In this document: piece after piece, positions 55,563-64,000 of the stretch
How the letters are laid out: each line of letters starts with the position of its first letter
Position numbering within the stretch: position 1 is the first letter of the stretch
Origin: Heliocybe sulcata
Lineage: Eukaryota; Basidiomycota; Agaricomycetes; Gloeophyllales; Gloeophyllaceae
NCBI GenBank assembly: GCA_004369045.1
Contig: ML213506.1
Coordinates: 1,548,732 to 1,612,731, forward strand
DNA length: 64,000 nt
Direction: 5' to 3'
Position numbers and translations under genes: made by a program
The notes under the pieces: model-generated
Database searches by the model: none
Told to the model about the DNA's origin: nothing
Seen by the model: the letters and a program-made list of their open reading frames with translations, nothing else

Positions 55563-56427
55563 TCACTTACCCCGATGCATCTTGAACGAAGCCTGCACGC
55601 CCGCACCAGCGCGTATATCCGCTAAGCACTTGGCATCCACCTCCCTGCCCTTTGTTGCGAGCTCCAGCACATTTTGCACGTCATCTTTCGGCACGCACAC
55701 GACACCATCCTCGTCCGCAACCATGATGTCACCCGGGTGGACTGTGAGCGCAGGAAAATGTGATGCATCGACTGGCTCAATGGCGAGCGGCACGTTGATT
55801 GAAGATGGGCGAGTGAAGGGAGATTGGCCGAGAGTCGAGTGCCCTCTGGCGAAGACGGGGAAGTTGGCCGAGCGGTGCTCTGCAAGGTCTCTGCAGCGGC
55901 CTGAGATAATGACGCCGAGTGCGCCGCGTGCCTGCGCGCCTGCGGTCATTAGGCCTCCCCAGACTGCGTTCTTGGCTTCTACGCAATTACGAGCGTAGTA
56001 ATGAAAGGGCACAAGCAAAGTTACGATGGAAGCATATTTCAATCGATATACGAATGAACCAGCCATGAGTTAGATCTGACAACACGAGGGCGAGATGAGG
56101 AGAGACCCAACGGGGAGGAGCGTTGATCACGACGACCGACCCGCGCGGCGCAGTGTCAACAAAATGCTCAGACAGCTTAGGTGCGTCCTTCTGCGTCCCC
56201 AGCACCATCTGCACCGTATACGCGGGACCACACAGGCGCGTCTCGGACGGCTCGGACGCGGGCGAGAGCATATGGATGTCGGGAATGTGGCCGCCGTGAG
56301 GAGACCCGAGTGTGATGAGGGCGTCTGAGATCTCACAGGTGGAGAACGCGGACAAGTCGGAGGCAGCTGAGGTGGACATCCTCCTCGCTAGAGACGGCAG
56401 TGACAAGAGATGGAGTGCTCGTTGCAT
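55563..56427 (-). CDS. RraA-like / 4-hydroxy-4-methyl-2-oxoglutarate (HMG/CHA) aldolase family protein
   Basis: Two exons. The start is MQRALHLLSLPSLARRMSTS (ATG 56425-56427), an Arg/Leu/Ser-rich leader that could target mitochondria. It is followed by FSTCEISDALITLGSPHGGH and CGPAYTVQMVLG, then PRGSVVVINAPP, which ends exon 1. After the intron (about 55990-56110) come KNAVWGGLMTAGAQARGALG and VIISGRCRDLAEHRS, VFARGHSTLGQSPFTRPSSI and VHPGDIMVADEDGVV. The end is GAGVQASFKMHRGK. The RDLAE segment fits the R-D-x-x-E aldolase signature that distinguishes metal-dependent aldolases from E. coli RraA. About 250 residues, normal for the family. The natural substrate is unknown. It is divergent from the VanZ-like gene. 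Confidence 0.87.
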
Positions 56428-56613
56428 TGAACGACGAGCGGACCGCGCTAGAGCCCGATCTAAGCCCGGCCTGATTGGGCCTCCGGGGCCATTGTTTTCC
56501 CGCGTTCTATAGTGGCTTACCTAACGCCTATTAGCCACGCCGCTACGGACTTGGCTCTCGGGACAGCGGTTTCCTTTACTCTTCACTGTTACTCTTCAGG
56601 ATCTACTGCGCCG
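56428..56613. promoter_or_regulatory. divergent promoter region RraA-like / VanZ-like
   Basis: 186 bp between divergent start codons. Both promoters must be compact or overlap. No named motif. Confidence 0.4.
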
Positions 56614-57678
56614 ATGGTGTCTCTATCAAATGCCTCGAAATCTACTAAGAAATACCTGCGCAAGACGACCAAGGCGGTCATGCGCTCCTACCACTACCGG
56701 ATACCCAAGTACGATCTGCCCATACGCTTCCGTCCTGTCAGTGCTTCTCGTCGCTTTGTGCCTGCTTCCGATATTTAATGAAGTTCTGGATGTGGCTTTG
56801 GGTGGCAGTGGTTCTTGGTGTTTACGTCCCTGATAATGCTGCTCCTCGCATTGTTAGGGTTCACCAACTTTTCCCATGCGTTGCCGCTGAATGACAAGCT
56901 GTTGCATTTCTTCTGCCTGATGATCGCCACGGGCGTGTTCTACTTCATATTTGACGTTGAAGAGTACGTCCGCGTCTCTTTTTACTGCTGGTGTGCCCAT
57001 TAATTTGTCCCTCCCCTCGAAGAGATGCAAGAAGAATATGGTTCTGGCGACACTCGGGGCTTATATTCACCGCCTTCGTGTGCTTTTTCGTTGGGGGTAT
57101 CATGAGTGAATTTGTTCAGTCTATGTTACCGGTACGTGCAGTCAACTGTTCCCTCTCCATTCGACATTGCTCACACGGCATTACTTTGGTCTTACAGTAT
57201 AAAGAATTCCAGATGGGAGATGTATTGGTACGGTCCATGGAGTCAAAGTGGTTGTGGTCTAACGTGCTCTCCAGGCCAATCTCCTTGGGTCCAGCATAGG
57301 TCTCTACGTCGCCTACTACCTTGAGAGATACTACCGTCACCGTCGAGAGGTGAGCTGGCGTCACTAAACCTGGAACGTTCCCTGAACCACTATAAATAGA
57401 TCGCACGTCTCTACCGTCCGCTCGACACCGACGAAGAAGCTCTTCTTTCAGACTCGGAAGAGGATGCAGCGGGGCCTATCCTGCCCACACACAATCCTGT
57501 CGGCGCGAAGTCGCAAGGCAACGGGGCGACAGGGAAGATTCGTCTCGAGGATGTCTGGGACGAGCGGGAGGATGTGTTCGACGTGGGTGAGGATAGCGAC
57601 GATGAACAGGGAGGGTCGAGGACTCCTGTGCAGGGGCATGCACCAGTGCCAAAGTTTAATGTAGAGAATCCGTGGTAG
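56614..57678 (+). CDS. VanZ-like family membrane protein
   Basis: The start MVSLSNASKSTKKYLRKTTK precedes YHYRIPKYDLPIRFRP. An intron (about 56734-56808) joins this to WFLVFTSLIMLLLALLGFTN. Four helices follow in family order: that segment, LNDKLLHFFCLMIATGVFYF, FWRHSGLIFTAFVCFFVGGI with SEFVQSMLP, and DVLANLLGSSIGLYVAYYLE. The conserved DKLLHF, SEFVQ and GDVLANLLG blocks are those of VanZ-like proteins. A soluble acidic tail (LSDSEEDAAGPILP, DVWDEREDVFDVGEDSDDE) ends in VENPW (TAG 57676-57678). The biological role in fungi is unknown; there is no link to antibiotic resistance here. Confidence 0.88.
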
Positions 57679-58041
57679 GGTGGTGAAGACCCGGATTCAC
57701 GGACTTGACGTTTGCTTGCAGAGAAGTTGTATCGTATTGTTTTGCTCGCATATCCATGTTTTGCATATTGTTTTGTTTTTATGTGCTGGTCTAGAGGAGA
57801 TGCGGAGGAGTATTGTTGCCTACCTCTGGCTCCTCCGGATATTGTGGCAGCAGCCACGTGACCAGCGTAAAAGGATCGCAATCAGCCGTGAGCCACACAC
57901 AGTACACCGGTCTGCAGCCAGTAAGCCACACAGCGCCGAGAGGAGTCGTCTCTGGCAAGACGTTCATATATGTTTAGCACCTCAATATTTTAAGTCCTGA
58001 ATCCGGCTGTCGTGCACTGTCTGAAACCTGGTTTCCTCCTG
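57679..58041. other. intergenic, no gene seen
   Basis: About 360 bp between two + strand genes, with a T-rich stretch near 57735-57785 in the presumed 3' UTR. Nothing else is recognised. Confidence 0.45.
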
Positions 58042-60471
58042 ATGTCATCATGTCTAGCTTCCGCTTTGACTACAAGTCTTAATGGAAAACAAAAACTTGC
58101 TTCGTCTAGCGCTGCCCGCTCTCTACTCTCGGGTCGTGTAGCACGGGGGACTCGCCGCCGAACATCGGCGCGTTCTGCCTCGACATCTGGTACATCCAGC
58201 TCCTCCGAAGTCACGGGTAAGACTTTGACGGCGCTGCACAAAACGAGGTCCTTTGCCTTCGGTGTACTCAAAAGTCGGCATCAGAATGAGGTCTGGGAGT
58301 CGTGGAATAAGTTGCTGGAGCAGGCGCAGGATGATTTGTCTGCGTTGCGAGCGGGGGATAAAGAGGGCAACAAGGCGAGGGTGTTGGGTGAGCGTCCATA
58401 TCCCGGCTGTCTACATGGTTAACAATTGTGTCTAACTGGTCTCAGTGTACGGATACGATGAACACTCAGGCTCGAAGGACATGCTGACCGCCCTTTTGGA
58501 GCTGCACATTGAATCCGAATACACAGAGGAAGAACCCATTCCCATAGAAGTAACACAAAACGATCTGATCAGGAATCGCTGGACGCGAGCGCAGAAGGCA
58601 GTTGTAATAGAGTGAGCAGCGCAATTCTTGTTTCCGTCTATTATGTCTTTATAATCTTTCTGACGGTGCAGTGTAGGCGGCCTGCGATACACGAACCTCA
58701 TATAGAGACTCCGTCACCACTTTCGGATCATGCGTCGCAGACTGTCAAAATCGGCCTGGGTAACTCGCCGTTCTTCGACCGGTTCGAGACGGACCTGAGA
58801 TTGACGGAGATCGCGCCTTGCCCAGCTGGGGACTCCGGCAATTCTCACCGTCGAATGTTTAGCGAAGTCTCGCAGAAACTGTTCGGTGCTGATGTTCCTG
58901 TGCTCGTTTGCAATCCCCTCACGACCTCTTTGACAACCTTTGTCAACCGTGATCTCCCGGTTCCACTGAGCCCGAACGCGATCATCATATTTGTTTCCCC
59001 ATCCACGTCTACCGAAGTCCGCGCACAGATCATCTCGTATATCTCGCAGGTGCAGCATGAGCGGCTGCATCCCAGCTCATTCTCTACGATTGCCGAGGCG
59101 GAGGGCGAAGGCCCTGTGGATTTGCCACTGAGGATCTTGTTCGTGGACCCTGCACGGGCGTTGGGTGCTGTGCGGACGTTGCAAAAGAATCCGTCGTCAC
59201 CGAAGGCTGTGGAGAAATACCAGGCGGACTTTACGGGTTCTAACATCTCTGCCTTCACGGAGGCGCTGAAGGAGGTCATTGAACCATCCTACCCACCCCG
59301 TGCCGCGTCGAAGGACACATCCATCGTGAGACTCCGTGCTCAAACTGCTCAGACGATTGCCGAGGGTGCACTACAAGCTTGCCGAAACTCTCTTTACCTA
59401 GAAGAGCAGGAGATCGCTTCCTTGGAGTCCGAGCTCGGTTCGCTCGAGAAGTTAGTCGCCGCCGTGAAAGGCAGCCTACCGCAGGAGGTTCTCGGGCTGA
59501 AGAGCGAGTCGGGCGATGAGGTCGTTCAGGCGCTTGAAGAAGCTGAGGAAGCCTTGAAGGAGGTTATCGGCAGGCTGACGTGGTGGAGGGCGACGTGGAG
59601 GGTGGATGAAGTCGGACAGATTGTTGCAGCCGCGGTTGAGAGACATTGGTGCAAGCGATTGGAGGACCGGGTAGGTCTTTCTTGGCTTGTGTGTATCACG
59701 GATCCAGGAGACTCATTTTTTCCCCTATCAAGCTCATATACCATGCGGGCCGTTTGATGGCACTTCAAGGAGAGCTGAAGACTTCTACCGACTCGGTGTT
59801 GGCTAGCCATGTCCACCCCTCACCTTTCGACTCTCCCGTCCTTCGGAACGCGCTAGCGCAGCTCTCTTCCTCTCCATCCTATCCCATCAACCCTCATGTT
59901 CTTACTTCTCCTCTCACCTCCCGTCTCATGCAAATAACTCAATATCCTACTACCCGTCTGCACCTCAGTGCGCAACGGATGGTCCTCGGCCTGTCTGGCA
60001 GTGCAGTGAGCGGTGTGGGCCTGGGCCTGGCTGGCTGGGGTGGGTATCTGAACAGTGGCCCGCTGGCGTGGGTGCTGGGATACGGGAGTATGGAGCCTAT
60101 GACTGCGGTAGGCGTTGGTGCGCTCGTTGGCGTTGCTGGGATGAGGTGGGCGGTTGGGCGATGGGAGAGGGCGAAGAAAGCGTGGTGGAAGGATTGGAGG
60201 CGGGTTGGGGAGGGGCTGGATAGGGATTTGAGGGTGAGTTTACGCCGTTTATTTGATTGATGTCGCCTGTGCTAAAGAGGATGGGATTCAGGCACACTTA
60301 GATCGGACAATTAGGGAGCAGGTGGTGGTTATTCCGGAGAAAGCTTGCGGAGAGTTGGGTGGGATGGTTGAGAGAAGAAAAGCGAGTCTTGAGAAGAGCT
60401 TGAATGATCTGCAAGACATGCGAGATGACCTGCGAAGTCTGCATCCTGAACGGGATGCGAAAGCTGGGTAA
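58042..60471 (+). CDS. Mmc1-like mitochondrial protein
   Basis: The start MSSCLASALTTSLNGKQKLA and the following Ser/Arg-rich leader look like a mitochondrial presequence. Blocks in order are AFGVLKSRHQNEVWESWNKL, VYGYDEHSGSKDMLTALLEL, NDLIRNRWTRAQKAVVI, and the long exon with VPVLVCNPLTTSLTTFVNRD, NAIIIFVSPS, LRILFVDPARALGAVRTLQ and YLEEQEIASLESELGSLEKL (coiled coil). The later part reads RLHLSAQRMVLGLSGSAVSG and GLGLAGWGGYLNSGPLAWVL, two glycine-rich membrane segments, then helical ERAKKAWWKDWRRVGEG, AHLDRTIREQVVVIPEKA and LEKSLNDLQDMRDDLRSL, with TAA at 60469-60471. The layout resembles the fungal Mmc1 family, dynamin-like relatives in the mitochondrial inner membrane without a working GTPase. 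No GTP-binding P-loop is seen. Assignment from memory. Confidence 0.6.
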
Positions 60472-61100
60472 TGGAAATGCTGGGTCCTCTGGGAGTCAGT
60501 CCAGTCGATTGGGTCCTGGCAGTGGTGTAGATGTTGGTGCGTCTGCTACATCCTCAGCTCATTGCTGCGCCTCTAACTGATTCTTAGCGTGTCTCCTTCG
60601 ATGTCTGGCTTGAGGTGACGGGCACCTATGAGTAACGCTTCGAAGGAACCCCATCTGAATCATGGCGCGCTTAACTTAGGGCTTCTGAATAGACGCGCCT
60701 TATCTTTGGACCCACCTGCGTCTGGCATTGCCGTCCCTGAGAATCCAAGTACACAGCAGTTAACACGAGGCCGTAGTAGGTTCCTTCTCTCCATTCTACA
60801 CTCTTCTTGGATTCTGAGCTTCCCTTATCCTGCCATCTATTAAATACACGCCGTTGCGATTGTTCTCCCAGTTTCTATTCGAGCTCCTCGTGGTAGCAAG
60901 GTGTTTGCTACCTGGATCTGGTATAGGAGCTGTGATGATGATCTGAATTCTATCAGGCGCCTGCCAGCTGATATATATAGTAGCTCCGCCGTCTTGCTGC
61001 AACCTTTGGAAGCTCCCCACAGCTATTGCTATCGCTTCCACGACTACTACTCTGACTTCGAAAGCAACAACCGCTTCGACTTTCATCTCTATTACTTGTC
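60472..61100. other. intergenic, no gene seen
   Basis: About 630 bp upstream of the zinc-finger gene. One 71-codon frame (60628-60843) lacks any recognisable feature. TATATATA at 60970-60978 lies about 125 bp upstream of the next ATG and is a possible TATA element. Confidence 0.4.
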
Positions 61101-64000
61101 ATGTCTCGACCACCTTGTAGATTCTACGAGAGCCCGGGGGGCTGTTGGAGAGGGTCTGCTTGTACTTTCCGGCACGGCGATGCTGCCCCGGCACTGTCGC
61201 AGTCGTCTCCGACTTGGACAGCCCGCGGAGGGTTTCAGTCAGGACGAGGACGCGGACGAGGGAGAGGAGGTGCTCAAGGACGAGGAAGTCACCGGCCGAG
61301 CAGTCCTTCCCCGTCCAGGTCCTCCTCTCCTGATCCGTCCCAGCCTGCCTCCGCGCCGTCCGGCGTTTGTCGAGTATTCTGGAGCTCGGGAACGTGCCAG
61401 CACGGTTTCAGGTGCCGTTACCGACATGTGAGTCCTCCAGGAACCCGCCGTCCATCTGTGCCGGTGAATGCAGACCAGGACTCTGCTGCGATTGCAAGAG
61501 TCGCGCCTTTCTTAACCGAGGCCGGCCTCGCGAGGCTGGCCGCTCCTGGTAGCGACGCGCATACTTCCCTTGCTGCAGGCTCCGGCAACCTGACGCCCTC
61601 AGAGGCGCAGAGTCATCTCAGAACATACTTGTTCGACAATTTCCGTTTTCGCTCCGCACACAACGTCTACGGTTTGGGCAAAATCCTTGAGAGTGCAACC
61701 GCGACAAACAATACTTGGGTGCGTCTCTAGTACCTCTGATGTAACTACCTCGGCATTCAGCTCATCACCTCAATCGTAGACTCAAGAAGATGGCCAGGTA
61801 GCTTCGTTCCATTATATATGTTTTTAGTATCTGACGTTGTATAGCTGCTTCTCTCTGTTTTAGCCACCGTAAGTTAGTCGGACCTGAATGTGAGACTCGG
61901 AAATTGAGATTATGTGCTCGTGTAGGGAAATGGACTCCTCCGGCTCATCGATGTGATCGCATGGCCGAAGGTGTCCATGCAAGCTGGCCAAGATAGAGAG
62001 GTACTTTCATTTCAAAGGGGTTATTTTCCTGTCCTTCGGGTACGTGTGTCCTTTTCACCCTTTTAGCAGTTCTCATATACCTTTTCCTCCAGTACTTGTC
62101 TTCGGATTTCGTCGCTCGCAGCACTCTAAGCCATCTGGTCAAGTGGGTATCGGATCAGCTATATTTACGCTGTCTGAACGCTCATTTGATCTCGCCGATC
62201 CTCGTTATCCCAGTGCTCTGTACTCTGGCTTGATCATGGAAAATTTCGAACACTTCTCTCGCCTCGTAAAAGAATGCATGGAGGGCGCTCTGTCCCGGAA
62301 CACATTCAAGGATGTTAGACAATCTCAAGGCAATCAAATTGGCGGTAGCCAGATTCTGACCTGTCTATGTGGCCTGTTATTCGAGTGAGTAGAGCGCGCA
62401 TTGAAGCTGACTTGGCCACCCATCTGACTACGTCGGACCGATGTAGAGTTCTCACGCGATTCAAGAACGCGGTCCCGACGTACAAGGGTCTCCGGCCCCT
62501 CGTCCTGATGCTACGTGACTGGGTGGAAGCATGGACGCGTGGTGTATCATCGTCTCCTGCGACATTCGATGATGTGGTTGCTGGATGGCCGCCCATTATG
62601 CGTGACACGACGATCGACCATCTCAGAACCAAGATTTCCCCGCTTGTCTCCATTGTTGATCGTGAGCAAGCAAAGATGGACAGGATCACTAGACGCAACG
62701 AGGGTGCCACAACGTCTTCTGCCATGCTGGACTGTGATGACGCTATCGCCGCTGCTCTGTTGAACGCTTACGAGGGACCGGGTGAAGACCGCGCAAATGG
62801 CCCTCGGCATGATAATGACTTTGTCGACATAGACAGCATTCGTACGATTCCAACTCACGACGAGCTCTCATGTCGCGTCCCGCCGTTCCTACCTGCCAAT
62901 ATTTATGGTGCACCACACCCATTCCCAGCGGAAAGCTCGCAGAGGTTGCTGGATACACAATTTCGCTTGCTGCGAGAAGAGCTCACGTAAGTGTCATCCA
63001 TCTGCAGTCGTGCCCCCAGCATCTGATCTAGCTTTGGAAGGGCACCGCTCCGGACTTCTGCCCAACTGGTCATGGACGATCTCCGAGCTTCTTCCGGTAC
63101 GAAGACCAGATTGCAAGAGATTATAGTTAAAGGCGGTGGCAAGTATCGCTCTTATGCTGATAAGCTTGATTCAATCATGTTCAACGTGTACACGGAGGTC
63201 AAGTTCGCATCGCTTGAACCAGACCGTCGAGGCCTTGCTGTCGCAATGTCGCTCGATGCTCCACCCGGTCGCGCATGTTCCCCTCAAAGCAAGTCCAGGG
63301 TCCACTTCTGGGAAGGGGCTGCCGGCAAACGTTTGATGCAAGGTGGATTGATTGCTCTAGTTTGGAAGTCTGGCACGGACATCGTTGTGCATCTCGGAGT
63401 CGTGGCCAGTTCAACGCGAGACCTTACCGAATCTGCGAAGCAGAGCTCCACGCGAGTTACGATTCGTGTTGTCTTCTTCGATTCCAATGTCGAACTTCGC
63501 ATCATGCAGGCATTGAAACATGGTGACGTGGGAAGGCAGGGGTGCAAGTTGCTTGTCGAGGCGCCCGTCATGTTCGAGGCCATTCGACCTTTCCTGGAAG
63601 CTCTACGGACCGAGCCAGAAACGCTGCCTTTCGCAAAGTATCTGGTTCACCATCCTCGCGGCGACTTGGCTAAGTTACACATCGAGCCACCGTCGTACTC
63701 TCGACTTCCTGACTTCGGCTTCAAACTGGATTGTTTATTTGATAAGGAGGCAGGTGTGGAGAATCTAGTGATGAATCCGAGAGATCCGCATTCAGTGGAG
63801 GCTGCGAGAGATGTTATGAAGAGATCTAGCCGTCTAGACCCGAGTCAAGCTAACTCGGTCGTGGAAGCCTTGACTCGCGAGGTAGCGCTTATACAAGGGT
63901 GAGTACCTGTACTGTCCTGCGTTGAATACGGCTCTCATCGTGTGTACAGGCCTCCGGGGACTGGCAAGGTGAGTTATAGTACAACTAGCAGCCCTGTGAG
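61101..64000 (+). CDS. CCCH zinc-finger / ZNFX1-like superfamily 1 RNA helicase, 5' part
   Basis: Runs off the right edge. The start MSRPPCRFYESPGGCWRGSA opens a C-x8-C-x5-C-x3-H finger. An RGG-type linker (FQSGRGRGRGRGGAQ) and a second finger of the same spacing (CRVFWSSGTCQHGFRCRYRH) follow. Later exons include an apparent 18-nt exon (61780-61797, TQEDGQ), LLRLIDVIAWPKVSMQAGQD, YLSSDFVARSTLSHLVK, the ARM/helical region (RVLTRFKNAVPTYKGLRPLV) and VHHPRGDLAKLHIEPPSYSR. Near the edge, SSRLDPSQANSVVEALTREV leads over an intron into LIQG|PPGTGK, the Walker A motif. Window-limited, so the helicase core and any NFX1-type zinc fingers cannot be seen. The likely role is RNA binding or silencing-linked, as in ZNFX1 relatives; this is inference. 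Confidence 0.78.

Noticed and set aside
56614-57678. VanZ-like protein as a glycopeptide-resistance gene
   Set aside because: Fungal VanZ-like proteins are a widespread membrane family, and no van operon genes or fungal target for glycopeptides exist.

Overview
The window looks like a piece of a basidiomycete (Agaricomycetes-type) nuclear chromosome. It carries about 23 protein genes. Most are split by many short introns (about 45-65 bp, GT-AG), and genes lie close together on both strands in head-to-head and tail-to-tail pairs. The gene content also fits: an AstC-type HAD/terpene-cyclase fusion, a VanZ-like membrane protein, an RNase H1-N-domain protein, an Mmc1-like mitochondrial protein and a basidiomycete-style AlkB-like dioxygenase. 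No transposon, virus-derived element, CRISPR array, rRNA or tRNA gene was recognised. Bases 1-287 are an assembly gap that ends inside a minisatellite.

Layout. 1-5 kb: gap, codon-periodic minisatellite, alpha/beta hydrolase (-), ataxin-3 deubiquitinase (-). 5-13.5 kb: atg27 (+), RNase H1-N-domain protein (+), TM9SF/nonaspanin (-), F-box-like protein (+). 13.8-19.9 kb: three tandem homoserine O-acetyltransferase-like hydrolases (-), each with the same 10-bp GATA-containing box 125-150 bp upstream. 20.4-27.7 kb: ribosomal protein uS12/RPS23 (+), CDP-diacylglycerol synthase (-), DNA topoisomerase I (-), complex I B12/NDUFB3 subunit (+). 28.4-30.1 kb: HAD-terpene cyclase (-). 30.1-34.4 kb: a gene-poor stretch with one doubtful small gene. 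34.4-43 kb: PH-domain/coiled-coil protein (+) convergent with a large AlkB-like dioxygenase (-). 43.2-49.2 kb: F1 ATP synthase delta (-), glutamate-cysteine ligase (-), beclin/Atg6 (-). 50-55.4 kb: caspase-fold protein lacking the catalytic His (+), DNA polymerase kappa (+). 55.5-64 kb: RraA/HMG-aldolase-like protein (-), VanZ-like protein (+), Mmc1-like protein (+), and the 5' part of a CCCH zinc-finger/ZNFX1-like helicase (+) that runs off the right edge.

Most genes are housekeeping (translation, lipid synthesis, respiration, glutathione, autophagy, DNA topology, lesion bypass) and do not form one pathway. The accessory-looking parts are the tandem hydrolase trio with its shared promoter box, the putative drimane sesquiterpene cyclase, the presumed pseudo-caspase, and the repeat-coding frame at the gap edge. 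I read all gene models by eye from conserved protein motifs and splice signals. Outer boundaries are usually good to the codon where a start or stop is explained; inner exon borders are approximate unless stated.
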